Below, one piece after another: positions 29,866-37,533 of a stretch of DNA of 64,000 bases (its first letter is position 1; the number at the start of each line of letters is the position of its first letter). Location of the stretch: NCBI RefSeq assembly GCF_025264625.1, contig NZ_CP093313.1, forward strand, positions 2,294,001 through 2,358,000. The letters are read 5' to 3'. This DNA comes from Occallatibacter riparius. GTDB taxonomy: Bacteria > Acidobacteriota > Terriglobia > Terriglobales > Acidobacteriaceae. The notes beneath the pieces are model-generated. The model saw only the letters and a program-made list of their open reading frames with translations, had not been told where the DNA came from and made no database searches. The position numbers and the translations under genes are program-made.

Positions 29866-30078
29866 CTACCAGCGGCGGGGTGGATACGGGGGGTACACAT
29901 AGTAGGCATACGGCGAGGGCGCTGTGAGGGCCCAGATGAGCGCGATGATCCAGCCGATGCCGGTCCAGCCGAGGAAGAGATTGAGGAAGAAGATCCCGGA
30001 GCGTTCGGGCAGGTGACGGCCGTTGGCGACGAGAGTGGGAAGGAAGTAGAGGGCGATGAGAACCAGCAGGTGGAGCAT
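29866..30078 (-). CDS. Small superinfection-immunity-type membrane protein
   Basis: A 70-residue protein with two membrane helices (LLVLIALYFLPTLVA and the WTGIGWIIALIWAL segment) separated by NLFLGWTGIGW, the signature of the superinfection immunity family (Imm of phage T4 and many chromosomal homologues). The C-terminus is Tyr/Pro-rich. T4 Imm blocks DNA entry of a second phage; the chromosomal copies have no established role. GGAGG lies 10 bases upstream of the ATG. The gene is divergent from the sigma-factor operon, so the two share a promoter region. Confidence 0.8.
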   Translation of the reverse strand: MLHLLVLIALYFLPTLVANGRHLPERSGIFFLNLFLGWTGIGWIIALIWALTAPSPYAYYVYPPYPPRRW

Positions 30079-30204
30079 GGAAGTGCAGCCTCCGCGGCGG
30101 GCGGACGCTCGGGTCTGAGTCCCGCCGGTTCTAGATACGGTGTAACCTTGCGGGCAGTTCCACGTAAGACAAGACGAGGGCGGTTGGAAGAGGCGCAGGA
30201 TCCG

Positions 30205-30774
30205 ATGATGGCGGCAGCGGAGATCGTCAGGGGCGCGGGTGAAGAGGCCCTGCTGCTCGATTTCCGCTCCGGAAGCGAAGAGGCCTTCGAGGCGCTATTC
30301 CGCGGTTATCAGCGGGAAGTGTACGGGTGGATACTGCGGATCGTTCGCGATGTTGGCGTAGCCGAAGACCTGACCATCGAGACATTCTTCCGGATTCATC
30401 GGGCCCATGCGCGATTTGAGCCGGAACGGGGGTTCGGGCCCTGGGCAAGGCGGATCGCAACGCATGCAGCGTTGGACTGGTTGAGAAGGCAGCGGCCGGA
30501 GCACGCAATGCCGGATGAGTTCTTTGCCGGAGTGCCCGGGCCCGGCGAGGCCGATCCGCTGGTGACGGGGGAGATCCGGCGCGAGGTGGAACTGGCACTG
30601 CGGAGATTGCCGCCGAAGTTACGGATGGCGGCCGTGCTCTCTGTGATTGAAGAGCGGCCGCACAAGGAGATTGCCGATGCGCTGGGGGTAACGGTGGCGG
30701 CAGTGAAGCTGCGCGTGTTCAGGGCCATGCGGAAGCTGAGAAGCGAGTTGGAGCAGAAGGGGATCAAGCCATGA
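30205..30774 (+). CDS. ECF-type RNA polymerase sigma factor
   Basis: A 189-residue sigma-70-family regulator. Region 2 is seen in EEAFEALFRGYQREVYGWILR, AEDLTIETFFRIHRA and ATHAALDWLRRQRP. Region 4 is seen in LRRLPPKLRMAAVLSVIEE, HKEIADALGVTVAAVKLRVFRAMRKL. It would redirect polymerase to its own promoter set. An open frame extends to 30013, but the start at 30205 (or the adjacent ATG at 30208) is supported by AGGA upstream and by the domain boundary. The next gene starts at the stop codon (ATGA overlap), so the two should be translationally coupled. Confidence 0.9.
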   Translation: MMAAAEIVRGAGEEALLLDFRSGSEEAFEALFRGYQREVYGWILRIVRDVGVAEDLTIETFFRIHRAHARFEPERGFGPWARRIATHAALDWLRRQRPEHAMPDEFFAGVPGPGEADPLVTGEIRREVELALRRLPPKLRMAAVLSVIEERPHKEIADALGVTVAAVKLRVFRAMRKLRSELEQKGIKP

Positions 30775-31055
30775 AAAGGCAGGGAACAGGGAACGAAAGG
30801 CAGGGAACAGGGAACAGGGAACCGGGAACAGAAGACGTGGTCGCGCTGCTGCGGGCGGCGGTACTTCCGGTTGGCGAAGATGCTGGACCCGAGCACGATT
30901 TGTGGCGACAGATGCAGGCCCGGTTGCAGCAGGAGGCGGGCGGCTCTGTGCGGCTCAAGTCCGTTCCGTGGTTCGATTGGGCGCTGGCGGGCGGGGTGGC
31001 GCTGGTGGTCGTGGCATTCCCTGCTGCTGTTCCGGTTCTGCTGTATTACCTGTGA
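30771..31055 (+). CDS. Small single-span membrane protein, candidate anti-sigma partner
   Basis: A 94-residue protein overlapping the sigma gene by ATGA. The first 22 residues are encoded by a repeat element and read as QGTGN repeats. The rest is a short acidic helix region (DLWRQMQARLQQE), then one C-terminal membrane helix (FDWALAGGVALVVVAFPAAVPVLLYYL). It lies where anti-sigma factors usually lie, but no zinc-finger (HxxxCxxC) motif is present. A GTG at 30837 would exclude the repeat-encoded part and may be the original start. The anti-sigma role is inferred only from position and topology. Confidence 0.62.
   Translation: MKRQGTGNERQGTGNREPGTEDVVALLRAAVLPVGEDAGPEHDLWRQMQARLQQEAGGSVRLKSVPWFDWALAGGVALVVVAFPAAVPVLLYYL
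30772..30833 (+). repeat. GGGAACA minisatellite-like repeat beginning at the sigma-gene stop codon
   Basis: Starts TGAAAAGGCAGGGA and continues as degenerate tandem copies of a 7-base GGGAACA unit, with one inner repeat of AAAGGCAGGGA. The first three bases are the stop codon of the sigma gene. The same lead-in occurs at 40799, also on a stop codon. Confidence 0.75.
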
Positions 31056-31108
31056 AGCGGCGGGCGCTGACCTGTGAAGAGGCGCGTTCCGCAGAAAGGA
31101 AGATTGTC

Positions 31109-31555
31109 ATGAACACCCATCCTTACCTTCGTGCATTTCTCGCCGGCGTATTTGTGCCCACTCTCATATTGCCCGTGCTGTTGTGCGTGTTCATCGTGGT
31201 GAGGCTGGTGCTGCAGGAGCCTTTCCCGATTGAGCGCGGGTTGATTTTTCCAATGGCGGTGGTACCCGCTCTGTGGGGTGTGTGGAACATGCTCCACCTG
31301 GGCTCGAATGTGCGCACGCATCTTTCTCTCGGCGTGCATGGCGCGCTGCTGCCGCTCCTGTTGATGCCGGCGGGCGCGGTGCTGGCAACGTCGCTGGGCA
31401 TCCTGGAACTGGGCGGCAGCGGAGTGAACTGGTTTAATGCGTGCTTCGTGCCGTATGCACTGATCGTGCCGGTGTTCCTAGCCGCGGTGGCTGGGTATTA
31501 CCTGGCGTGGAAGTACATCGTCGGCTTTGTGAATCGGACGCTGGGGATCGCGTGA
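31109..31555 (+). CDS. Four-helix integral membrane protein of unknown function
   Basis: A 148-residue hydrophobic protein with about four membrane segments (LAGVFVPTLILPVLLCVFIVV; the GLIFPMAVVPALWGVWNML region; ALLPLLLMPAGAVLATSLG; VPYALIVPVFLAAVAGYYL). No enzyme motif is seen and I do not recognise the family. The ATG at 31109 has AAGGA upstream; the longer open frame to 30902 overlaps the previous gene and is rejected. It follows the sigma gene and the small membrane protein by 53 bp, so it is probably the third gene of that operon and may sense or execute the envelope response. Confidence 0.7.
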   Translation: MNTHPYLRAFLAGVFVPTLILPVLLCVFIVVRLVLQEPFPIERGLIFPMAVVPALWGVWNMLHLGSNVRTHLSLGVHGALLPLLLMPAGAVLATSLGILELGGSGVNWFNACFVPYALIVPVFLAAVAGYYLAWKYIVGFVNRTLGIA

Positions 31556-31566
31556 GTTTGCGAGGG

Positions 31567-32751
31567 CTATGCGGGGAAGTAGAAGTCGGCGAGTCCGGCG
31601 CGATGGGCGTGCGCGGCCATGGTGTTCTGGATCTCGAGGGCGAGAGCAAGGGCGGAGCGGCCTTGTCGGGCGGTGACGCGGGGTTCACGGCGGGTGCGGA
31701 CGGAGTCGAGGAATGACTCAATCTCGAGCCGCAGCGGTTCGCCGGGCGTGACTTCCGGCTTCGCGAATGACAAGCCCGGAGCGGGGCCAGATGCAGCGGG
31801 CGGCTCAGCGAGAGACTTGGCGAAGGCACGAATCTTCTCCGGATCGCCCTTCGCCTCACCGAATTGCGCAAGCAGCGGAGCGGGAATCTGGCCGGAGAAG
31901 AAGAGCTGCTGGAGCATCGCGGTATCGAAACGGCCGGTGGCGAGATACTCAACGGCCGCGGCGGCAAGCTGGGGTGGAACCTCGGCGGAGGGCTGGTCGT
32001 CGATACGGATGACGAGCAGTTCGCGGCGAGCGTAGTCGATGGAGACGTATTGGCGCGGCTCGAAGAAGCGCAGCTTGCGCACCCGCTCGGTGGATACGCG
32101 CGAAGCCGTGAAGTTCGCCACGCATCCTGATTCGAATTCGACGCGCACGTTCGCGATGTCGACCTTGGGTGAGAGGATAGGCAGGCCGACGGCGCGGACC
32201 TCACGCACCGGAGAATTGGCGAAGGTGAGGACGATATCGAGGTCGTGGATCATCAGGTCAAGCACCACGTCGACATCCAGGGAGCGGGGAGTGAAGACAC
32301 TGAGCCGGTGCGCCTCGAAAAACATGGGGCGCTTCAGTCGAGGCTGAACGGCCATAACGGCTGGATTGAAGCGCTCGAGATGGCCGACTTGCAGGATGCG
32401 TGAAGCCTTTTCGGCGCGTGCGACGAGATCGTCGGCCTCGGAGAGGGTAGCGCAGATGGGTTTTTCAACCAGCACATCGAGACCCGCATCGAGCAACTGC
32501 GCGGCTACGGCGTGGTGATGAATGGTGGGCACGGCGACCGACGCGGCATCGATCCGCGGACCGCTCTTGAGGAGCTCTTCGACGGTGGCGAAGACTGGGA
32601 TGCTGTACTGCGCTTCGACCCCAGCGGCGCGGCCTGGGTCGGGCTCGACGGCTGCGGCCAACTCAACGCCTGCATCGGCCTGCTGCAGCTCGCGGTAGAC
32701 ACGAAGATGGTTGCGCCCGAAGGCCCCGGTGCCCGCGACCGCGACACGCAA
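31567..32751 (-). CDS. Gfo/Idh/MocA-family NAD(P)-dependent oxidoreductase
   Basis: A 394-residue sugar-type dehydrogenase. The N-terminal Rossmann domain has GTGAFGRNH (7-15), a VAVPTIHH segment, and the family motif VEKP with Lys97. The C-terminal alpha/beta domain includes DLMIHDLDIV, which carries the usual catalytic His region. Substrates in the family are sugars, sugar nucleotides, inositols and biliverdin. Some acidobacterial members act on UDP-amino sugars in lipid A synthesis, but no lpx gene is adjacent. The start is TTG without a clear ribosome site, 14 bp after a small upstream gene, so translation may be coupled. Confidence 0.85.
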   Translation of the reverse strand: MRVAVAGTGAFGRNHLRVYRELQQADAGVELAAAVEPDPGRAAGVEAQYSIPVFATVEELLKSGPRIDAASVAVPTIHHHAVAAQLLDAGLDVLVEKPICATLSEADDLVARAEKASRILQVGHLERFNPAVMAVQPRLKRPMFFEAHRLSVFTPRSLDVDVVLDLMIHDLDIVLTFANSPVREVRAVGLPILSPKVDIANVRVEFESGCVANFTASRVSTERVRKLRFFEPRQYVSIDYARRELLVIRIDDQPSAEVPPQLAAAAVEYLATGRFDTAMLQQLFFSGQIPAPLLAQFGEAKGDPEKIRAFAKSLAEPPAASGPAPGLSFAKPEVTPGEPLRLEIESFLDSVRTRREPRVTARQGRSALALALEIQNTMAAHAHRAGLADFYFPA

Positions 32752-32765
32752 CTGAGAGCGTGAGT

Positions 32766-32990
32766 CTATTTCTCCGCCCCTTTGCCTTCGACTGCTTTGA
32801 GGCAGCGGCCGTAGAGGGCGAGCAATTCGGTGACGTGCTCTTCAGGCTTGGGCGCTGCACTTGCAGTGAAGCCGGTGGAGGGAGCGGTGGGACGGCCGGT
32901 GTTGGTTACGCTGGCAACGAACTTCAACAGGTCGAGGGCGATATCTTCATTGCGCCGGGCGCCGAGGCCGGCGTTTGCGAGGGAATCCAT
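32766..32990 (-). CDS. Small hypothetical protein
   Basis: A 74-residue protein of unknown family. It has an N-terminal helix-prone part (RNEDIALDLLKFVASVTNTG), a central low-complexity linker, and a C-terminal helix (PEEHVTELLALYGRCLKAVEG). No signal peptide or membrane segment. GGAG lies about 9 bases upstream of the ATG. It precedes the Gfo/Idh/MocA gene by 14 bp on the same strand, so the two are probably one transcript. Confidence 0.55.
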   Translation of the reverse strand: MDSLANAGLGARRNEDIALDLLKFVASVTNTGRPTAPSTGFTASAAPKPEEHVTELLALYGRCLKAVEGKGAEK

Positions 32991-33088
32991 AGGTAAGGTC
33001 TCCGAAGTCCGATGCTAGCAGAATTGGGTACAACGCATCTCAACAGGCAGGAGCGGGCTCGAAGGTGGGCAGGCTAGGCTGTAGGTGT

Positions 33089-33664
33089 ATGCAGATCGCT
33101 TACATCGGCATGGGCGGGAATATTCCCAGCACGGCGGGGCCAGCGGAGGCGACGCTGGTCGCGGCCGTGCAGCGGCTTGGGTCGCTGGGCCGGATCGTCG
33201 CCGCTTCGTCGTTGTATTCGACGGAGCCGGTGGGGTATGCCGATCAGCCGCGCTTTGTGAATGCGGTGGTGGCGATTGAGACGGGATTGAGCGCGCGGCA
33301 GGTGCTTGAGTCGCTGCTGTGCATTGAGCGCGCATTCGGACGCGACCGGTCGGCCGGAATCAAGGACGGGCCGCGCACGCTCGACCTGGATCTGCTGCTG
33401 CTTGGCGACGAGGTGGTGCATGAGAGTGGACTCGAGCTTCCACACCCTCGTATTGCCGAACGCGCATTTGTGCTGGCGCCGCTCGCGGAGATTGCGCCGG
33501 ACCTGGTGATCGTCACGCAGGGCAAAAGCGTGAAAGAATTACTGCAGCGTTTGACAAGTGATAAGACGCGCAATGCGGTCCTTCCTCTCCATAGTGATCA
33601 GTGGCGTGCTGGCGGTAGCGGCGACATCGGCGCGCGCGCAGATGCGCGTCACGCTGACGATTGA
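33089..33664 (+). CDS. folK: 2-amino-4-hydroxy-6-hydroxymethyldihydropteridine pyrophosphokinase
   Basis: Transfers pyrophosphate from ATP to hydroxymethyldihydropterin in folate synthesis. The 191-residue protein has the family features: YIGMGGNI at the start, STEPVGYADQPRFVNAV, and the signature GPRTLDLDLLLLGD with magnesium-binding Asp99 and Asp101, then LPHPRIAERAFVLAPLAEIAP. The start ATG at 33089 begins exactly at the conserved IAYIG strand. The last 30-odd residues lie outside the family fold and are encoded by sequence that overlaps the start of the TonB-dependent receptor gene by about 90 bp, an unusually long overlap. Confidence 0.9.
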   Translation: MQIAYIGMGGNIPSTAGPAEATLVAAVQRLGSLGRIVAASSLYSTEPVGYADQPRFVNAVVAIETGLSARQVLESLLCIERAFGRDRSAGIKDGPRTLDLDLLLLGDEVVHESGLELPHPRIAERAFVLAPLAEIAPDLVIVTQGKSVKELLQRLTSDKTRNAVLPLHSDQWRAGGSGDIGARADARHADD

Positions 33665-35858
33665 AGATCGTTTCGGCGCGGCGGTTGCGGGCGCGCAAGT
33701 TGAGGATGGTTCCGGCCGCAGGCTGGGCACCAGCGATGCGCAAGGGGGCGCGGTTTTTGATTGCAAGACGCCCTGCAGATTCATCGTCAAGGCTTCCGGG
33801 TTTAGCGCTGCCTCCGAAGTAATCGCAGAGGACATGCCGGCGAACGCAGCGCACACGATGACGGTGCAGCTTGATCCTGCCGGTGCTACGGAGCAGGTCA
33901 CGGTGACGGCCTACCGTGCTCCGATGGGAGAACTGGAGAGCCCGGCCATTACGCGGCAGCTTGCGCAAGCGGAGTTGCAGAGCACGGCAACCGTGACGAT
34001 GGACGACAAGCTGCGCCAGTTGCCGGGCGTCGAGCTGTTCCGGCGGTCGAGCTCGCTGGTGGCGAATCCGTCGTCGCAGGGCATCAGCCTGCGCGGTCTG
34101 GGATCTACGTCTGCCAGCCGCACGCTGGTGACTGAAGACGACGTTCCGCTCAATGATCCTGTGGGCGGATGGATCCATTGGGAGGAGCAGCCGGAGCTTG
34201 CGCTCAGCCAGGTGGAACTGCTGCGTGGCGGCGCCAGCGACTTGTATGGATCGAGTGCGATCGGCGGCGTGGTGAGCTTCCATGTCGCAGAGCCCAAGAC
34301 GAATGCGCTCGAGGTGCGGTCGAGCTATGGCGGACAGAATACTTACGCGCAGAGCATGCTTGCGCAGGGGCGGCGCGGCCCCTGGGGCGCGGAGTTTGCC
34401 GGTACGCTGGTGGGCACCGATGGCTACATCCAGGAGGCTCCGTGGCAGCGTGGGCCCGTTGATGTGAACTCGAATGTGCACGCGCGGACGGGGCTGGCCC
34501 TGGTGGAGCACGCGAAAGGGCCTCTGCGGTTGTTCGCGCGCGCGGGCGGCTTCGATGAAGATCGTCACAACGGCACTCCCTACCAGATCAACCACACGCG
34601 CCTGTGGCGTTACGCTCTGGGCGGCGACTGGAACGGGCCGCGCCAGGGCACGCTTGTGGTGCGCGGCTACGGCTCTACGGAGCGCTACTACCAGACGTTC
34701 TCATCCATCTCCAATGAGCCGACTGCGGAGAATCCCGACTGCTCGTATCGCTGCGGTGAGAAGCCGACGAAGATCTCGAATATTCCCGACAACGAGATTG
34801 GCGCATCGGCGCACTGGACGCAGCCGCTGGGCGCGGGATTGCTGCTGCTCGCGGGCAGCGATGTGCACGACGTGCGTGTGTGGGATGAGGAGCAGACTCT
34901 GGCCACGGGTTCAGTGGTAAAGGTGGATGTGCACCAGCGGGACCCCGCTCTCTACGGGGAACTGATGTGGGTGCGCAACGGATGGACGGTAGTGGGCTCG
35001 GCGCGGGTGGATTGGTTCCAGAACTACGATGTGGAGCAACTGGTGCAGACCGGCAGCGGCTGGACGCCGGCTCCGAAGCAGCCGCCGAGCTTCAGCGAGA
35101 CGGTGTTCGACCCAAGGCTGGGCGTGACGCGCAAAATTGGCGAACACTGGGCAGTATCGGCATCGGGTTTCCGCGCATTCCGCGCGCCTACCCCGAGTGA
35201 GCTGTATCGCTCAACGCAGGTCGGCAATCAGCTTACGAAGGCGAATCCATCGCTGCAAAGCGAGCGTGCAACGGGCTGGGAAGTTGGCGTTGCCACGCAG
35301 CGCGAATGGGGTACGGTGCGGACAAGCTGGTTCGACACCCAGATCAACCGGCCCATCTCGGCAGTGACGGTGAATCCGAACTCCTCGCCGATTCTGCTGC
35401 AGCGAGAGAATCTCGGCCAGATTGAAAGCCGCGGCGTGTCGATCGATGCGGAGTTGGCTCCGCTGCGCTGGCTCGCGGTAGATGGTGGCTATCAGTACGC
35501 GCACGCCACGGTGACGAAGGGGCCGCAGGATGTGGGCAACTGGATTCCCAATGTGCCTCACAATATGGCCACGGTGAACCTGCGGGCGTCTCAGCCGCGG
35601 CTCGGAACATTGAGCCTGCAGAGCCGCTTGAGCGGACGGCAGTATGACAACGACGCGAACACGTTCATGCTGCACGGATACTTCCGCATGGATGCGTACG
35701 GCTCGCACGAGTTCGGCAGGTGGCTGGAGGTTTTCGCCGCGGGCGAGAACCTGTTCGATCGGAACATCGAAGTGGCGAAGACTCCGACGACGACGCTGGC
35801 GCGATCGCGTGTGGCGCGGGCGGGCGTGAACATTCGGCTGGGGCACGAGCGGAAGTAG
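33573..35858 (+). CDS. TonB-dependent outer-membrane receptor
   Basis: A 761-residue receptor. The signal peptide is followed by a carboxypeptidase-regulatory-like domain (about 25-95), a TonB-box-like TEQVTVTAYR, a plug domain (LRQLPGVELF, ISLRGLGSTSASRTLV, then VELLRGGASDLYGSSAIGGVV) and a 22-strand-type barrel with many aromatic strands (ASGFRAFRAPTPSELYR, VFAAGENLFDRNIEV). It imports a ligand such as a siderophore, cobalamin or oligosaccharide using TonB energy; the ligand is not evident. An upstream GTG at 33558 is possible. It overlaps folK, and no transport partner gene is adjacent. Confidence 0.92.
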   Translation: MRSFLSIVISGVLAVAATSARAQMRVTLTIEDRFGAAVAGAQVEDGSGRRLGTSDAQGGAVFDCKTPCRFIVKASGFSAASEVIAEDMPANAAHTMTVQLDPAGATEQVTVTAYRAPMGELESPAITRQLAQAELQSTATVTMDDKLRQLPGVELFRRSSSLVANPSSQGISLRGLGSTSASRTLVTEDDVPLNDPVGGWIHWEEQPELALSQVELLRGGASDLYGSSAIGGVVSFHVAEPKTNALEVRSSYGGQNTYAQSMLAQGRRGPWGAEFAGTLVGTDGYIQEAPWQRGPVDVNSNVHARTGLALVEHAKGPLRLFARAGGFDEDRHNGTPYQINHTRLWRYALGGDWNGPRQGTLVVRGYGSTERYYQTFSSISNEPTAENPDCSYRCGEKPTKISNIPDNEIGASAHWTQPLGAGLLLLAGSDVHDVRVWDEEQTLATGSVVKVDVHQRDPALYGELMWVRNGWTVVGSARVDWFQNYDVEQLVQTGSGWTPAPKQPPSFSETVFDPRLGVTRKIGEHWAVSASGFRAFRAPTPSELYRSTQVGNQLTKANPSLQSERATGWEVGVATQREWGTVRTSWFDTQINRPISAVTVNPNSSPILLQRENLGQIESRGVSIDAELAPLRWLAVDGGYQYAHATVTKGPQDVGNWIPNVPHNMATVNLRASQPRLGTLSLQSRLSGRQYDNDANTFMLHGYFRMDAYGSHEFGRWLEVFAAGENLFDRNIEVAKTPTTTLARSRVARAGVNIRLGHERK

Positions 35859-35966
35859 CGTGCCTCGTTCTGCGCAACTTCTGCTCTCCGCAACTATTTC
35901 CGCGCGCCGTGTCTGATCCGAACAGAGTGGCTGCATAGCACAGGCCGCCACCCGAGGAGAGACACG

Positions 35967-36287
35967 ATGAAACTGACGACTATCGCGATGGCGGCGGCCC
36001 TGCTTGTAACACCGGCGCTGATGAATGCCCAATCCAGCCGTGAGATCAACCAGAGAAAAGTGAATCAGCAGGATCGCATCGCCCAGGGCGTTCGCTCTGG
36101 TCAACTGACGCCTCGCGAAACGGCTCACGTGGAACGGCAGGAACGCGGCATCAATCGCGAAGAGCATGCCATGCGCCGCGCGGACGGCGGACATTTGACG
36201 CAGCACGACCGGACCGTCCTGAACCGGCAGCAGAATCATGTATCGCGCAATATCTATCGCGACAAGCACAACAATCGCGTGCGCTAA
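35967..36287 (+). CDS. Small exported basic protein with internal helical repeat
   Basis: A 106-residue protein with a signal peptide (cleavage after LMNAQ, about residue 22). The mature part is highly charged and helical, made of two related segments: QDRIAQGVRSGQLTPRETAH and the later MRRADGGHLTQHDRTVLNRQ. Each has a G-x-LT turn between helices. Similar small proteins are widespread in soil bacteria and are uncharacterised. GAGGAGAG precedes the ATG. It is likely periplasmic. It precedes tgt by 62 bp, but a strong hairpin separates them. Confidence 0.75.
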   Translation: MKLTTIAMAAALLVTPALMNAQSSREINQRKVNQQDRIAQGVRSGQLTPRETAHVERQERGINREEHAMRRADGGHLTQHDRTVLNRQQNHVSRNIYRDKHNNRVR

Positions 36288-36299
36288 AGCGGCACTGAG

Positions 36300-36348
36300 T
36301 TACGATTCTCAACCGGGATGTCATCGGCTCATCCCGGTAGAATCGTAA
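36300..36348 (+). terminator. Very stable 19-bp hairpin ending one base before the tgt start
   Basis: Left arm 36300-36309 plus 36312-36320 pairs with 36330-36348, leaving a 2-base bulge (CA) and a 9-base loop. It starts 12 bp after the stop of the preceding gene and ends at 36348, with tgt starting GTG at 36350. It may terminate the upstream gene, control tgt translation, or both. No T-run follows. Confidence 0.6.
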
Positions 36349-36349
36349 A

Positions 36350-37459
36350 GTGGCACTTGCTCTCGATCTTCTTCACACCATTGACGCCGGCGGACGCCGC
36401 GCACAACTACATCTTCCCCACCAGACAGTCGAAACGCCGGTGTTCATGCCGGTCGGCACAGCGGGCACGGTAAAGGCTGTTCCGCAGGACACGCTCGAAT
36501 CGCTGGGCGCGCAAATCATCCTGGGGAACACCTATCACCTTTATCTGCGCCCGGGGCATGAGGCAATCCGCCGCATGGGCGGCCTGCACAAGTTCATCAG
36601 TTGGCCGCGCGCCATGCTGACGGACTCAGGCGGATTTCAGGTTTTTTCTCTCAGCGAATTGCGCAAGGTGACGGACGAGGGCGTGAAGTTCCGCTCGCAT
36701 CTCGACGGAAGTTCGCATTTCTTTACTCCTGAGCACTCGATGGACGTGCAGATTGCGCTGGGCGCAGATATTGCCATGGCCTTCGATGAGTGCACGGAGT
36801 ATCCCGCCGATCGAGCGCGCGCCGAAGAGAGCCTGCGGCTGACGATGGCGTGGGCGCGCCGTTCACTTGATCACTTTCGCGCGCATCAGCACGAGGTTCC
36901 GTGGGCCGCTGATTTCGCGGGCCGCAGCCAGTCGCTCTTTGGCATTGTGCAGGGTGGCATGTATCGCGACCTGCGCAAACAAAGCGCCGAGCAGTTGATG
37001 GAGATGGACTTCGACGGATACGCGATCGGCGGCCTTAGCGTAGGCGAACCGCGCGATCTCACGCTTGAGATGATCGCGGAAGTGCTGCCCATGCTGCCTA
37101 AGGACAAGCCGCGATACGTGATGGGCGTGGGCTACCCCGACGAGATCGAGCAGTACGCGCGCATGGGCGTGGACATGATGGATTGCGTGCTGCCCACCCG
37201 TGCCGCGCGGCACGGGTTGCTGTTCACCAGCGAAGGCCGGCTGACAATCAAGAACAAGAAATTCGCAGAAGACCAGGGACCGCCAGATCCCAACTGCGAC
37301 TGCATGGTGTGCCGCCGCTACACGCGCGCATATCTGCGCCACCTGATGCAGGCGGGCGAAGCGTTGTCAGCTACGCTGAATACGATTCACAATCTTGCCT
37401 ATTATCTGGGGATCATGCAGAAGGTAAGGGCTTCGCTGGAGAAACCGCAGCAAGCCTGA
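36350..37459 (+). CDS. tgt: tRNA-guanine transglycosylase
   Basis: Exchanges guanine 34 of GUN-anticodon tRNAs for preQ1 in queuosine synthesis. The 369-residue protein has the TIM-barrel landmarks VETPVFMPVGTAGTVK, the base-recognition Asp92 in LTDSGGFQ, GIVQGG, and the nucleophile Asp278 in MDCVLPTR. The zinc site is Cys316, Cys318, Cys321 and His347 (CDCMVC...NTIHNL). The GTG start is fixed by the conserved N-terminus. No Shine-Dalgarno is visible because the start abuts a large hairpin. A bidirectional terminator-like hairpin follows. Confidence 0.96.
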   Translation: MALALDLLHTIDAGGRRAQLHLPHQTVETPVFMPVGTAGTVKAVPQDTLESLGAQIILGNTYHLYLRPGHEAIRRMGGLHKFISWPRAMLTDSGGFQVFSLSELRKVTDEGVKFRSHLDGSSHFFTPEHSMDVQIALGADIAMAFDECTEYPADRARAEESLRLTMAWARRSLDHFRAHQHEVPWAADFAGRSQSLFGIVQGGMYRDLRKQSAEQLMEMDFDGYAIGGLSVGEPRDLTLEMIAEVLPMLPKDKPRYVMGVGYPDEIEQYARMGVDMMDCVLPTRAARHGLLFTSEGRLTIKNKKFAEDQGPPDPNCDCMVCRRYTRAYLRHLMQAGEALSATLNTIHNLAYYLGIMQKVRASLEKPQQA

Positions 37460-37469
37460 AGAGCAGAAA

Positions 37470-37515
37470 AATGCCCAGGGATGCATGGCCAAATCGGCCG
37501 GCTTCCCTGGGCATT
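37470..37515. terminator. Inverted repeat between convergent tgt and repeat-protein genes
   Basis: The 12-bp arms 37470-37481 and 37504-37515 are exactly complementary, and the enclosed sequence holds a second small hairpin (GGCC...GGCC). On the plus strand TTGTGCTTT follows, and A-rich sequence on the left provides a T-run on the minus strand, so it may serve both genes. Confidence 0.72.
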
Positions 37516-37533
37516 GTGCTTTATGTCGCAGTG

